Notes: generated by a model not told the origin, from the letters alone. A DNA stretch of 64,000 bases from Vanessa cardui (GCF_905220365.1 NC_061131.1:15165318-15229317), one strand, 5' to 3'. Numbered from the stretch's first letter, positions 35,010 to 48,799 are shown. Numbers and translations: made by a program.

Positions 35010-38000
35010 TTTATAGAATAATTGTGAAATGAATGTGACAAATATGTTTATGTGTAAAGAATTAGACAATCGCAGTAATGAACTACAATTGCTTTATTAT
35101 TGACAGTCTTAGTATAGCACGATATGAACGATTCTTATCCCGGTTAATAAGTAACTTATTCAAAATATTAAAATGCAATTTAAAAATCCACAAGCGCAGT
35201 CAAAGAAGCGTTTACTTTGAACGTACTCGTATAAATATAAAAAGAACGCAGAGTTACAAAGCACAATTATTTTGTTCAAGAAAACGCATTTTACTTTCGT
35301 AAAATTGTGCGCTCGAGAGTCGAGTGTGCTTCGTTTTGTCTTTTGTTAAATTTTGACGTTACTTAGAAATATCCTTTGTCGTCATTTACTCCGTTTACAT
35401 TTTAGTTGTTACTTTTGATATTCGCTCTCAACTTTAGCTGAGAGCTTACAGTTTCTATTACGCATAATATATTATCATGATATTGTGATAGTATCATGCT
35501 ATAGGAAATAGCAAAAATATTTAGTTTTTTTATGGTGCATCAGTAACAAGCAAATTAAGGACTATTTTTTCTGGATGGTACCGGGCCAAACTTACACTCA
35601 CGTGAAAAAAACAATACAATACGGTACAATTTAAATGTAATCCAATAAACGAAATGTGAGCGTTTACAATGCGAACAAAAACACACTTTGTTTTTTTATG
35701 TGAATAAAACATTAACATTCCGTTATCTGCGCGTCTAAACGTCACGTCACGGTGAACTAGAGCTGTAATTGAATTTATTATCATTTTTGAGGTAAACGAG
35801 TTACTCAAATATATTTTATATGAAATCGAGCTTTAATATTTCCATTTCAATAATGTTGTAAGATTAAAGAGGTCTGTATAAGAATACAAACAATTATTCT
35901 TAGAAGTCATCGAAGTCTATAAAGAGGTTTTTCTTAGTAGTTGTATTCCTCGCCTTGATTTTATTGGGCGATAAACGAACACACAAGAGAACTGGATAGC
36001 GTGTTATATTGTGCAACCCATATCAAAGACCATAGTAATTTGAATCATATTAGACTTCTACCCGTCAGGTAACAAAATAATGTAAACGTTCGCATGTAAA
36101 TACGTCCGGCGCATCCACATTACCGACCTATTTCCCCGTGGACGCAACTTACCCGAGCTATATGTTTAGCATCTCTTACAACGAAATTAGATTTAAAACG
36201 AACGGCACAGTAAGCATTGTGTATCACAAAGACGGCGGCTGCGAGAGAATTGTATCCTCTTAGGTTTCTGAGAGAATTTAGCTCGAATAATGCCACGTGG
36301 TGAGACTGTAAAGCTGAACCTTAGCGCTCGACTGCGAGGAAAATATCCGCTGTCTTAAACGCTAAGTAGTGTTTATAGTTTTCTGCAAAACGAGATGAAC
36401 AGGCTCGATGTAGCGGTTCGGACGTATTATCGCAAATATTCTAACGAAGTTTGCCTTGAAAATTTCCATCGATTAATAATTTCCTATGCTGTTTACTTTT
36501 TAATTTATACTTATAATTCGTACTTCGAAAATTTGTTAAATTAGTATAAAATGTAGGTTTTTGCTAGGAAGACATTAAAATAAAGCGTTTTTATAGTTCA
36601 TTGCACTGACTAAAGGCGGAGATTAAAGCTAATAGCAGGCACTCTATGCTTTTTGAGCTCGTCTGTGCCGGGTGACGCGGCACGCGGCGCGATTAAACAT
36701 TAACCCGCGCCGGCGGACTCACATCTACACGGCAGCCTGTAATTATGTGCAGCGGCGCCCGACAGCGCACTGTCAACTTAACTGACAAGCACGCAATCTT
36801 GTTACGGTTTATTTTTGCAAATTATATATGAATATTTTTTCACCACAATGCTTTCCACAAGTTTGCGGCCCTGAAGAATACACTCTCAATATATTATCTT
36901 TTACAGCCCAAGTTTACGGTTTCAAATAAATAAATTATCATTAAAATGGGTGCCGCTAAAATACAGTCGATTGGCACGGGATGAAGAGATCTTGACCGAT
37001 GTGCTCTGGTTCGATGAATAGTAACGAGGAGTCTGTAATGACTTACTGACTCAAAAACCATTAATAGGAATAATTAGGTTTAGCAGTACAATAAATGAAG
37101 ATCGGACGGTACGCACCACACATACAGGTACACAAAGTCTGACAACAGTTTGACTTGTCATGACGTGTTGAGAATACAGCGCAACATTTCATTGAATTTT
37201 ATTTAATGTGTTCTGATATCCAGGATTTAGAAAACCACCATCCAAGACTTCCTGTCTCTGAGTATCGTTCTCGATATCTCCCTGGAGTCCTTCGCAGTGA
37301 TTTATCATTCTTCCTGAGCCGTCCCATTAAAACTCGCTCACTCGGAATCAGAAAATCCAGCTATTTGCGTAAGTAATGTGTCCGATAGAACTGTGTACAT
37401 TTAGAAATGTTTTAAATTAACATGTTATCAATTCGTAATGCCAGCTTTTATTTAATAAAATACTAATAATGTTGAAGTATTGATATAAATCATACAAAGT
37501 ATTCTTGGAGCTCTCTTTGCATCTCACTCGAGGCGGGTATGCTTTAAATGTTGTAATTTATTATAAGCATTGCAACAGTTTTCGAACAGCTTTCATGATC
37601 ATGTTCTGCGGGCAGTTTCGTGTCTGTTCTTACAGATACGGATCTTGCTTATTATCGTATAAACGAGGGTACACGCACCTGTTCAAGGTGACAATAAACT
37701 GCACTCACGTACCTCGGATCGCTCTATCCATCGTATCTCGGGTAACCTCGATAAGCCGTTTCGGGCCGGCAATGAAAATCGAATGCTGAATCCTCAAGGC
37801 GACATTTAACCACGTGTAGACTTTCGACGTTTCTGTATTAGGGGCGTTTCAGTACTGAAAAATCTTTAGAAGATTACCGGCTGCAATGTTTCCTACTTAT
37901 AATAAGCGATTCGTTCTAGTGTAGGATCGACTCCTGACTCTTTGGACTTGTTGCTATGTTTGTGTAGAGGATAATGAAAGACACCAACTGGTTCACGATT

Positions 38001-38300
38001 TATTAACGAGACGGTACAATTATACGGACTGTGACGCACTTGATAGACACTCTGTTTTACATATGCAATGCTTCGACTTTTATACATGATATATGCCAAA
38101 GAATATGAGATACACAGATGTGAAATATTTTAGTCATAGAATATGTAACTTTACTAACTGTTTGCTTTAATACCTATGTGCATATAAGGCACAGGTCTAA
38201 CTCGACTGTTTAGAATCAGTAAATGTTGTATTGTAAGTTCAACATATAAAAAAAATATAAAGTGATGGTGGGGTGCGAAAATCGATCACCTCCAAGTTAC
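35010..38300. other. Long non-coding stretch with GC-rich islets
   Basis: The islet at about 36655-36775 is strongly CpG-rich but has stops in all frames, so it would be regulatory if functional. No gene was recognised; the largest frames (92-94 codons) lack motifs. Confidence 0.35.
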
Positions 38301-38301
38301 G

Positions 38302-38380
38302 TTTTCCCTGGAAGCAGCTTTCAGTTTGAATAAAGAAGTAAGTGTAATGCTTCAATTTTGAATAAATGTTATTGTTATTG
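38302..38380 (+). repeat. Fragment of the 'CCGGTGGTAG' butterfly repeat
   Basis: GAAGTAAGTGTAATGCTTCA followed by AATTTTGAATAAATGTTATT matches the 3' half of the 34694-34837 copy. Confidence 0.45.
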
Positions 38381-38582
38381 ATCTCATAATAGTTTCACAA
38401 TAAATATAATAATAAAAGACAAAACAGGAATTGATTGGAGTATTAAACGCTATTATATTTATGGTATCGCTTTATTGATATCCATTTTATCTAAAATTTC
38501 TTATGATTCATATGATTAATGTAGTGCAGTAGAGAATGCAATGAAAGTTTCGCCAGCCGATAATAAGTGGAAAACCACACCG

Positions 38583-38610
38583 CGGGTGTGCGGGGGCGCG
38601 GGGTCGCGGG
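38583..38610 (+). repeat. G-quadruplex motif
   Basis: Four G runs (3, 5, 4 and 3 or more) are spaced by 3-5 bases within a short GC-rich island (about 38578-38690). The island could mark a promoter or enhancer, but no exon was recognised nearby. Confidence 0.55.
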
Positions 38611-38689
38611 TTAGTCAGGAGACACAAACGGCTGGCGAGATATCTCGCGGCCGCCTCGCTCGAGGCTGACGTGTCTAAGAGCTTCTACA

Positions 38690-39480
38690 CGAGACAGAGG
38701 AACGTAGCGAGCTAAAAATAAATTCATTTTTCTAAAGTCGGAAGTGACTTGGAGAGGGTATACTAACTTTTATGTCGTTCTAGGGCCACTTTACATTCCG
38801 TATATTTAGAGTTCTTTGTATGGCTGAAAGGTTGAGACAGATTTCAAGATTCCATCGCAAGATATGGAATCAATAATAACGACGGCTTTTACTTTTTTAC
38901 GTAAGGGTTTATTGGATTCATAAAGAGTCCTTCGAGATAAAAAGGTCGTGTAAGATCCGTGGTCTTAGCATTCGAGCGGCGATCGCGTCGTAAAGTGCGT
39001 GTCGTTGCTCGAGAGTCACGTGACCTCCGCGGCTCTGCGTAATACTGAAACACATCAAGAGACACGTGACCGAATCAACTTGTTATTCGGACCGCATCAC
39101 TGCCTTTTAGCTCACACAATTATTGCTATAGGCCGCAGTTTATCCCGAGATAAATTGGATCATCTTTTCATAAATCCGCACTGGTTAGGAAGTGTCGCAA
39201 GTAATCGTCACAAGATATGATGTTAGTGTCCTAAGGATTTAAAGATTAACAGAAAAATAGTTTATCTACATAAAGAAAGGAGAACAACTGATATGTATTT
39301 CTTTGGAAGCTTTTATTAAGCTTCGCCTGTTAGTGTGATTGAGTGTGAAATTACAATTTATTCGCACACTATTCGAAGTACCGGTGATAACACAATCGAG
39401 TATACTATCTTGTTTTATCACAATGACCACCGAGTAAGCTTGATGTAAAACGATCATGTGTGTGCATGCATTCCGTTAAC
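38690..39480. other. Non-coding stretch
   Basis: No gene recognised. It is slightly GC-rich around 38960-39060. Confidence 0.35.
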
Positions 39481-39484
39481 TGAT

Positions 39485-40150
39485 GGGCAAACTCCCTTTA
39501 CTCGAGGATAAGGTTTGGAACTCAGTCCATTTCGGCTTGATTTTCTCCGGATGGATCTTTCCCGTAAAGTAAATAATGAATAACAAATACAAATTATCCA
39601 TATGATAATTCAGTGGTACTGATTTGAACCAAATAAAATATTGCTTATATATAAAATAGTTATTGTAAGACGCTTGTGATAAATGTTTTGTAAGTTTATT
39701 GTAAATTTGTTTATAAATTCAACAAAGATATTAAGTTATATTAAAATTGTATCGCTTGGTTCTAGTTCGAGCCGTACTTCTAGCCGGTGGTAGTAAGTTA
39801 TTAACCGCTTGTTAAATATTGCAGATTCTATAAAGTTTGTGAAGACGGGAGTTTGAATTTCCGATGAAATATCTAAGCGCTAAGTCCTAGCTGCTACTGC
39901 TTCGAAATGATTAACAAGAAACATTATAAGCTAAGTTGGATAGCCGAAGTACTAAGCATACCTAAAGACAAACGAACGACCCGACAATGTCTTACTTCTT
40001 GGTAAAGTCCTCCTATTATCAATATCTGCTAATGAGGAGGTGTCGATATGGATACACGTGAGGCAGAATTTCATTTCCTCTACCGAGCATGCGATGAATT
40101 ATAAACACAAATGAAGCACATTGAACCCGCGACTTACAGATAAGATTCTC
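39485..40150 (-). repeat. Degraded SINE fragments
   Basis: CGAGGATAAGGTTTGGAAC near 39503, and GCATGCGATGAATTATAAAC-ACAAATGAAGCACA near 40087-40120, resemble the middle of the Metulj-type SINE in minus orientation. A fragment of the CCGGTGGTAG repeat is visible near 39783. All are heavily decayed. Confidence 0.3.
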
Positions 40151-40287
40151 ATCTTTTGCGCTTACTTGAAGCTTCAAAAAAATTCAAATTTCGTAGAGGA
40201 TCAAGTTGGGTCACAAAACTATAGGTTGTAAAAGTATTTTACATTTAAATATTATTCCTGGATTTGCATCCAAGCATACTTCAAATA

Positions 40288-40595
40288 GAGTCGAGATGGC
40301 CCAGTGGTTCGAACGCGTGCATCTTAACCGATGATTGCGGGTTCAAACCCAGGCAAGCACCGCTGTTTCATGTGCTTAATTTGTCTTTATAATTCATCCC
40401 GTGCTCTGCGGTGAAGGAAAACATCGTGAGGAAACCTGCATGTGACAAATTTAATAGGAATTCTGCCACATGTGTATTCCACCAACCCGCATTGGGACAG
40501 CGTGGTGGAATATGTTCTAAAAACCTTCTCCTCAAAGGGAGAGGAGGCCTTTAGCCCAGCAGTGGGAATTTACAGGCTGTTGTTGTTGTTGTTGT
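40288..40595 (+). mobile_element. SINE with tRNA-like head (Metulj-type), copy 2, with target duplication
   Basis: It starts GAGTCGAGATGGCCCAGTGG, has a GTTCAAACCC B box, and ends in (TTG)n. A perfect 10-bp target duplication, ACTTCAAATA, flanks it at 40278-40287 and 40598-40607. This gives firm ends and the + orientation. The duplication being perfect suggests a relatively recent insertion. Confidence 0.92.
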
Positions 40596-40609
40596 ACACT
40601 TCAAATAAA

Positions 40610-43200
40610 TATTTATATATGGTGTATTGTTCCGTGCCAAGTGGCCCAAAAGGACAATTGTCCAACACTGGTAAGAGGTCGGTACCAGCCTCTTCATATG
40701 CTCTCTGAGATGGTGGCAAACTCAAGATTTCCAACTGAAAACAATTCCTTAAACTTCACGAAAATTACTTATGTTTTACCGCTCTGAACCGCGATTCGTT
40801 TGAGGTTTTTGTAATCTACGGTCTTACAAGCGAGACACTACAAATTAAGTATTTATTTTCGTTTATGCTATGATTTATTAGTAACATTACTGTAAAAACA
40901 TGTAAGAGTATGAATTTATGTATCGGTGTTTCAAGTTTAACGTCAGAATACAAATCATTCTTGTGCCAAAACAATTCCTTAATCTTCTTTATCTTTCAAA
41001 CACCTTCAACACATATGCGGGAAGCCTCATGCAACAAACTTTTCGTTTCGCTTCCATTGGTCAGGTTGCCTATCTGTTCATTTTTAAATAGAAAAAAAGA
41101 AAATGCAAATCAGATTTTTTTTATATTTATATGAAACATCTTAAAGCACTTGTCTGAGACAACCGTCTTTTGGCGGCAGCTTTTTAGTGTTAGATTCGGG
41201 CGTCGCCTTTGACCTGCGACAATTATGTAAATGTTGTCTGGCTCTAGGCCGCACAAAGCGAATTATCATAATACCACAGAGGAAGTGCCGGGAAGCGCAA
41301 CCGGGCGTCGCCTTCCATAGATCTTGATCCACTCTCCCCGTGTGCTGCACTGCGCTCGCTCCACGCTCGTATAATCTTGCAGAATGAATATTAAAACTGC
41401 TCGCACTTTCGTCGCTGCATCCACTGCTTTAATTAGTCGCGGGCGATTTCACGACTGAAATGCTCCTGTCAATAAACTTTAAAATGCAGACGTAAATACT
41501 TGTTATTTTTTGAGGGATTATTTACGTCGATGTATTTCGACTCGGATAAAATTATCACCTCGCGTATTTCTGGCTTACGGTGGCGGCCGCGAGCATCGAC
41601 GTAACATATTTTACATCGAGCTGAGTGAGAGCCATTTTTTTGCGTCGCCATACGCTAATATAACTTTACTGTTATCGTGAATTATTTGCTTTGAATTTTA
41701 TTCGATACGAAATATTACTATTTTGTCGTTTCCAATCGTAATGTGATAGTAGAAAGGTTAGAGCATGTTGGGGAATAATTTATTTTTGGTAAAAGAAATG
41801 TGACCGCAAAAACGGAACGCGTGGCTGCGGCGCGACGGTAGCTCTAAGCTTTATTGCCGGCCACTTTGTACTTTTGCACGACGATTACATGTGATTTACA
41901 CCCTCGTCGCTCCGGGCTGTTTTATCGTTAGAGCGACGCCTTTATTCATAAAAAAATATACGATTCCTCGAAATAGAAATTGGTCCTATGATCTCATTGT
42001 CTTTATAATGTATTTATTATTCGTAGAGAAACATGCAAGCGTCGGCTAATCCTGTGATGAATGTGTCCGGGATAAAGATATCTCACGCTCGGCCGGGGCT
42101 GCCTCCCACTGACCCAAGATAAACAAGGTCCCTTGATAATCAGCGGCAAAGTTATACATCGTCGTGTGATTTATTGCGGAATCTTGGCTTGTTCTGTTTA
42201 CTTAGGCGTAAACATTCCCGCAAAACGTTTAAATGGAAATCTGTCTGCGCACTGCGAGCTGTACGCAACGTTTGCTTTTAATTAGTATCGGAACAATGTT
42301 GTACACGCGCGGGTATCGGGGCGGCGCGGCACACGAATTGACGCGGCGTATTTTTATAGCCTTTTCATGTTTTCATCATAAATATATATATTTATATTGT
42401 ATCTATTTAAAATGTGAGGGTCAGTCGATATATAGAGTGACAATTATATCTTATTCAACATTGTAAACAGATAGAACTTGAACGCGGGTACTTTCTTAGA
42501 TTTCTAGCCGAATGACATCGCAGGCAAAATCGTAATTTGCTTAGATAACGTTTGTTAAAACAACCAAATGTCTCCGCAGCTTAATCACGACGTTTTTGAT
42601 TAAGAGAAACCAATTCGTGAGATTTAAACGACTGTTGAATTAAAATTAACATAAACTCAGCGACTTTCGGATAAATAACTCCTTAATATACAGGTTTCTT
42701 ACTGATAGTTAGAAATAAGCAATGCTCTGATATCTTGACCTTTATTATAAATGCAAGATCAATTTATTTCTTCATTAGGGTAAATGTCAAAGGGTACATA
42801 CTCGCCCTCACGCGTAGGCGAAGTCGCGGGCGGAAACTACTTTATTAATGAGAACAAGCGAATTGCGTTATTTACCACTTTGTTTTACAATTAAATGACG
42901 AGTCAAAGCTACGAGACTCGGCAAAGATTATGATCAAAAGTAATTGTATTACATTATTTATTCCGCCCGCCCTTAGTCCTAATCATAATATTTTGCTTTA
43001 CATAATGCTCTACATACATCGCGGAATCGTTATACAAGCGTTATATTATAATTTCACTAATGACATTACAATTATACGAAACGTTGTCACTCGTCCCCTT
43101 CTCATACAATATCACGGGACAGTCACAATTAAATTATTATTTCCCAGGACACATTTAGCGTTGTTTTGGGTCAAAAAATGTACAAAGAGAGCAAATTGTC
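40610..43200. other. Non-coding stretch with candidate regulatory blocks
   Basis: GC-rich blocks lie at about 41160-41360, 41570-41610 and 42050-42130. The last holds GATA-like sites (GGATAAAGATATCTC, AAGATAAAC). The largest frame (42930-43247, 105 codons) runs into the SINE and lacks coding features. Confidence 0.3.
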
Positions 43201-43203
43201 CCA

Positions 43204-43545
43204 AACAACAACAACAACAGCCAGTAAATTGCTCACTGCTGGGCTAAGGGAAATGTGCAGGCTGTTACTTTACTTTACTTAAGGCCTCCACTCCCATTAA
43301 GGAGTGGCTTTGGAACATATTCCACAACGCTGTTTCAATGCGGGTAGGTGGAATATACATGTGACAGAATTTCTATGAAATTTGACACATGCAGGTTTCC
43401 TCACGATGTATTCCTTTATTTATAAACATTTATAAAACAATTATAAACATAAATTAAGCACATGAATATTTAGCTGTGCTTGCCCGGGTTTAATCCCGAA
43501 ATCATCGGTTATGATGCACGCGTTCTAACCACTGAGCCATCTCAA
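43204..43545 (-). mobile_element. SINE with tRNA-like head (Metulj-type), copy 3
   Basis: CAACAACAACAACAG marks the tail at left. GGCCTCCACTCCCATTAAGG is the body. TGCACGCGTTCTAACCACTG and GAGCCATCTC form the tRNA-like head in minus orientation. A short TTACTTTACTTTACTT insertion sits near 43266-43281. No perfect target duplication was found. Confidence 0.8.
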
Positions 43546-43549
43546 CACA

Positions 43550-44660
43550 GACTCAGACTAGACTGTCCTAAATCGTATATTTACTTAATAATATATTTCG
43601 CTGCACTCACTCGTTTCTTGAGTTGCGTGTTGCTCCCGATCTCAAACGTTGCGAAACTTCGTTTTAATAATTTTGATTTTATCAAATCAGACTCGTTCGT
43701 TATCGCCGGTTGTACGTTAGCGGCGCCCGCCCGCTGTAATCGCGCCCTCGTAGCGCAGCGCTCGCGTGACGAGAGCAGAATTACTGGCATCGCTAACGAT
43801 GTTTTTATTGCAAGCGACGGTGATCGACACGTGCTCAATTTTATCTACACATATAATAAAATTGGAGTGTCTGTTTGTAATATTGAAATAACTGCTTTCA
43901 CTAAATTCGTGTTTGTATAAACGGTACATAAACAATTTTTTTAATAGTTAATCTGTTGGTTCCGGCTAATCTTTGGACGACTGGAACAATTTTAATGGGA
44001 CTTTCTATTACCTCCGGGGTGAGCAAATTATGAGTCTTTCGTTCCAGCCGGCTTGTTTTCCAAGATTGATTCAAATTAATGTATGATTATAGTAACAATT
44101 ATGTAAAGACAAACCTTTACGTTCCTGCTACTTATGCGCTAATAGAGTTTCTCAAACGTTTTGTATTGTATGTACACTGGTCCAAAGGGACGGGTCATCA
44201 ATTAAAAGCCCTCACGATACATCTAAAAAGCGTGAGGAAACTCGGCAGGAGAGTGCGGGGAGTGTAGGGGAAGTTTCTTGAAGCTGATTAATTGTAAAAC
44301 GGGCTGGCGCTTGCAACGTGGAAATAAACTTCGTAATTATATCGCGTTAATGTAGTTAATGTTGTAAACAAAAACGTTACGTCGGTGTAATCGTCAGCTA
44401 TATACTTATAGATTTCATTATGTCGTTGTGATTGGTGAAGAAAAAACGACGATTATTATATTAAATTGATCCTTAGGTACACATATGTATCTTGTGATAT
44501 AAATCGCAGCGTTTAATATTTTTTGGTAAACCTTAAGTTAGCAATTAGAAATTACATTTTTAAAAGATTAAATTTGATAAAAGCAAAGTCCAACCAGTGG
44601 GTTAGAAAGTATTTTTACAAATCTTCTTAATCGGCAAATATTTTCTCCTATAACGAGGCA
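43550..44660. other. Non-coding stretch, CpG-rich at 43680-43830
   Basis: A 146-codon + frame (43480-43920) starts inside the SINE and crosses a CpG-rich patch. Both strands are open there, so I do not call a gene. Confidence 0.35.
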
Positions 44661-44669
44661 CTAACTGAT

Positions 44670-44735
44670 ATACCAGGTTTCCTTACAATATTTTCCTTCA
44701 CCCCTGAACAATAAATACATGACAAACTTACTAAA
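44670..44735 (-). repeat. Degraded SINE fragment
   Basis: CCAGGTTTCCTTACAATATT followed by TTCCTTCACCCCTGAACAA parallels the SINE body in minus orientation. Confidence 0.35.
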
Positions 44736-44739
44736 AACG

Positions 44740-46955
44740 TTATTACAAAAACAGTTCTAAATGTAATATTGTAAAGTGTTTCAAGAAAAATGTAAAGGAA
44801 CGCAAGCACGACGGTTCAGCTTAAACGTACGTTAATTTTACAATATTCAAGCGAAAACGTTATGGAAATACTCTGGGGTTTAATTATTAATTTTAAATTT
44901 CAGCGCCGTTTTCATTTTGTACCGACGTTTATTTAAGCGGCCACTTTCCGTCGCAAGAAATAAATTATTAGACGGTTTTCTGTTTCGTTCTCGCACTAGC
45001 TCGCTGTCTCTCTTCTTCGGGAGTCGAGTGAAAAGTCATTATAATGTGTAGTGCGGCGAGAGGCACCCGAAACTCGGAGATGTTGAAAAACAAAATTTCC
45101 GTCAGCCTCTCGGCACGATGAGGTTATGACGAGTGAATAATGAAAAAATCTGTGTCACTTCTATTTCGAATCGTCGAAACTTTATTTTTCATCGAACACA
45201 ATACGGATATGTATGAATAAGAGAATGATTCTTCAAAATGAATATATTTTGCAGGCATTCAAGTATTAGGGTAGTATAGAGTTCTGAATTTGGCAAACAG
45301 CATGAGTTTTCATGAGCTTAATCGGTGTTGGTAATTAATATTTTGTTCGATGGAAATTAAAAATATCATAACACGTGCATCCATGCGTGTCATCAACTCG
45401 CATTAAGTCTCTACACTATGATATTCTATTACCGTATGCATTTGAAACAATATATGTATGTACATATATGATATCATAATATTTATATAATCAAATTTCT
45501 ACCTGCGATTTATAACGAGTGTTATAAATAAAATGTTATTGAAAGTTCCGTTAAATATTACTATATACTTAATAATACTACAGTTACGCCCGCAAACGTA
45601 GCAATACCTTTTTTTATTCATACGAGTAAATCAAAACTGATATTACACAAACGATCTTTTTTTTATATACAGAATTACAAAAGATCATCTACGTTGACAT
45701 AAATCCATATAACAATAATGTCGAGATAGTGTTCAGTAAAGTCCACTCAGGTTACTACATTTTTACTGCATTTGTCAAAAAATATAATTTCCTGCTCGAT
45801 ATCAACGTAAAGACGGTTCTTTGTATCGCTAAAGGAGGCTTCGGTGGCGGACGCGCCTTTACGAGCCGCGCTCACGACGTCCGCTACGAGGGCGGAGATA
45901 GCGCGCTCCCGAGCGGACGCGTTAGCGAACTTTATTCAAAGCCGCGCTTCATACACGCCGTTAAAGTAGATGGATGCTTTACATTTGTTACAGACGAAGC
46001 TCGCGTTACTAACCGAAGATCATTTTATCACGAACAAATTCAAGTTTTAATTGTTTTCATATCCACTTCAAAACACTCAGAATACAAATCAGGATTATGT
46101 ATAAATACATAATATTATGCGAATGAATACGAAACGAAACGAAACTCTAAAATAGAGAAATTAACGTAAACTACGTATAACGTTACATTTACATAAACTG
46201 CGTTAAGCATAAAGGCGGCGCTGTATCTGCGGAAATTATGTTAAAAATCTAAATGTTTTAAGCGAATATTTTTTTAAATTAAGTTTTAACATTCTATAAA
46301 GAAATAATATTGACATTATTACATTATTGACATCATTATTTATTATATGAACAAATATGTCATAGCGATCTGTCAAAGATATCCTTGAGAGAACAATTAT
46401 AAGTCTGTGACGTGATAACAAACTCGTAACTCATTAATAATCCAAAAATCTACTCAAGTATAAAGCTCTCATATTATATTACAATCGCTTACAGACAGTT
46501 TCCTTGTTTGTTCCGCAGTACACGATTGTGCCATCTCAGCGAGAGATATGTGAATGATAATTATAATAGTCAGCTAGCTTCATTAAACTGACGGTAGTAC
46601 TGATGAGGGAGTGTGCCACCAAAGCGGAATAGGAAAATTCTAACTTTTGCTTCAATAGTTTTTTGTGTCATGCTGCACGAGGTGATCAATAATAATTCAT
46701 AGTTAATTGCATCATAATATATGGAATTCTCGGAAGATCTATTTCCCGAGGTTTCCTGTGTCGTAGTCCAGTAAGAGAAATCGTGTATTTTCGAAAAAAG
46801 CTGCCAAAAATACTTCATGTTTTAATCACAAAAATATAACTGCAAACGGACCACTCAGACATATTTTTTTTTTGTCTTTCTCATCTCCATCACAGACATG
46901 TTCCGTCGAAGTTTATCAATAAGCCGGTATATTTGTTTATCGATATCCATTTGAT
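44740..46955. other. Non-coding stretch with an open GC-rich island at 45836-46020
   Basis: A 127-codon + frame (45729-46112) spans the island and in its middle has moderately GC-rich third positions (GFGGGRAFTSRAHDVRYEGG). There is no recognised domain, signal peptide or splice support. I treat it as an unresolved CpG island rather than a gene. Confidence 0.2.
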
Positions 46956-46958
46956 GTA

Positions 46959-46997
46959 TGCAGTGCCTTTATGATATACATATCATAAGGTACTGCA
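46959..46997. repeat. Short near-perfect palindrome
   Basis: TGCAGTGCCTTTATGATAT pairs with ATATCATAAGGTACTGCA with one mismatch and one bulge, and almost no loop. The loop is too small for a microRNA precursor. It could extrude as a cruciform. Confidence 0.6.
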
Positions 46998-46999
46998 AG

Positions 47000-48790
47000 T
47001 CGAAATGAACGTAACGTCGATGCAGCGGTAAGACGTGACGGTCGTAGCTTTCCTCAGTATCCGTGAAATTGCTTCCTTTCTTGTTCAGATTCTGTGAATG
47101 AACAGATGAGGCTAACACTCTTTGATCTGATATGAAATTTCAATGCGAACGTATAAAATTATATATTTGACAAAATATCAGTCAATTTAATTAAAAAGTA
47201 TCTATTATGATCTATTTATAGTATTCCTCTTTTCCAATTGATTTTAAGTCTGTGCAAAAACAAGATGTCACGATAGGCCGAGAGCACAGTATAAAAGCGT
47301 TACGTCGCTAAGGGACCAGTAAACCGTTGAACTTTATTGCTAGAAATATTTATAGTTGATAACGATTTAATGTTAGAGAATCGAAATCATGAAAATCAAA
47401 TTATTATCAGCAAAGTGTGGTGTCACTTTAATAAACACATATATAAATAAGGTTTAGGTTTTATATGCCCTACGAGATAAAAAAAAATAACAATATCGCT
47501 GTGAATTCGTCGATCCCGGCCGGTATTGTTTTTAGTATTGTATCGGCGTGATAGTATTGTCATCGGCACTTAAAATGTTCGGGATCGAATTAGTTCAGCG
47601 GAACTGCCTTAAAATTCAATCGCCGGATTGTTTGTGCAACCTAACAGTATTTAACATTCAAAAATGACTTAAAATCATTCGTAACGCTCTTTCTCTTTCA
47701 CGTTGGATACGGGCTCTCTCTCTATATCTTTATATGTTTATAACAAACACAATGACAATCGTTGTATTAAAACATAAAAAAGTAATTAGTGAGAATATTA
47801 TGTATCAGACTACATCATCAGACTCTCATCTCATCAGAGTTATAATTACATTTGTTATTCCTTTATTTAAACTACATATGATTTTGTTTCTCTTGTGATA
47901 AAAAGAGTAATTAGTTTCTTTTCGGTTCTTCTCGGTATAATCTATATTCTGAAACGATGCTTGACGACAAAAGCTCTTATAGGAACAAAGAATACATACC
48001 AAACAATACTAACCAATAAATAATATAGTATACTAAAATACCTACTCGAATAAATAGTTTTCTATTTTTGGTTTATTGTTTCGATAAATTCCACAGCTAT
48101 TAGTGTTATTACCATTAGTATTATTGTAAATAATTTTCAGTATACAGTTGAAACTCTCAATAAAACACAACATGCTATATTTGTTCAGAATGTTTCGCGC
48201 GAATTATGTCAGAGTAACTCGAAACCAAACGTTTATTGAAAACGAGTGAGATATAACGATTAGAGCGATCGGGCGGCGCAGCCTTCGCGCGAGTATTTTC
48301 CGATTTTTCTGTCACTATACGTGTAAATCTAAAATAATTGGTTTCAAATTACGATTGCTTTGAAGGATAACTATAGTTTATTCTGTTGTCGATGAATAGA
48401 GAGAAGAACATCATGAAATCAATCTCCTTTATCGTGAACAGGACCTCCAGTGCTATGAAAACCAGTGAAATTTGTAGTATTAATTGCACAAGAAAATTCA
48501 AGTAAAATGGATGGTAAAAAAAAAACACAATGTTTTGCGTATATATTTCTTTTCACCTGACGTAGATATGACGACGAATAAAGATACATGGGTCCATAGG
48601 TAACAGATAAAGTTATGTATAATAACGGATATAGTTACGGTTAAAAAACGTTGTGGCATCATATATTAAAACCTAAAAAATCAATTCTGAAATATGTAAT
48701 TAATTGTTATTGAAATCATTTACATCAAGATAAAAGCAATTAAAATATTAACGTAGACTTTCTTTGGCAAATAACTATATTATAGAATGA
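47000..48790. other. AT-rich non-coding stretch
   Basis: No gene recognised. A decayed piece of the CCGGTTCTTCTCGG repeat is visible at about 47925-47955. Confidence 0.4.
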
Positions 48791-48799
48791 TAATAAGTT

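Noticed and set aside
40288..40360. Functional tRNA gene
   Set aside because: A and B boxes are present, but the sequence is the head of a SINE with body, tail and target duplication, and does not fold as a complete tRNA.
43480..43920. 146-codon + frame
   Set aside because: It begins inside a SINE and continues through a CpG-rich patch that is open on both strands. No motif, no splice support.
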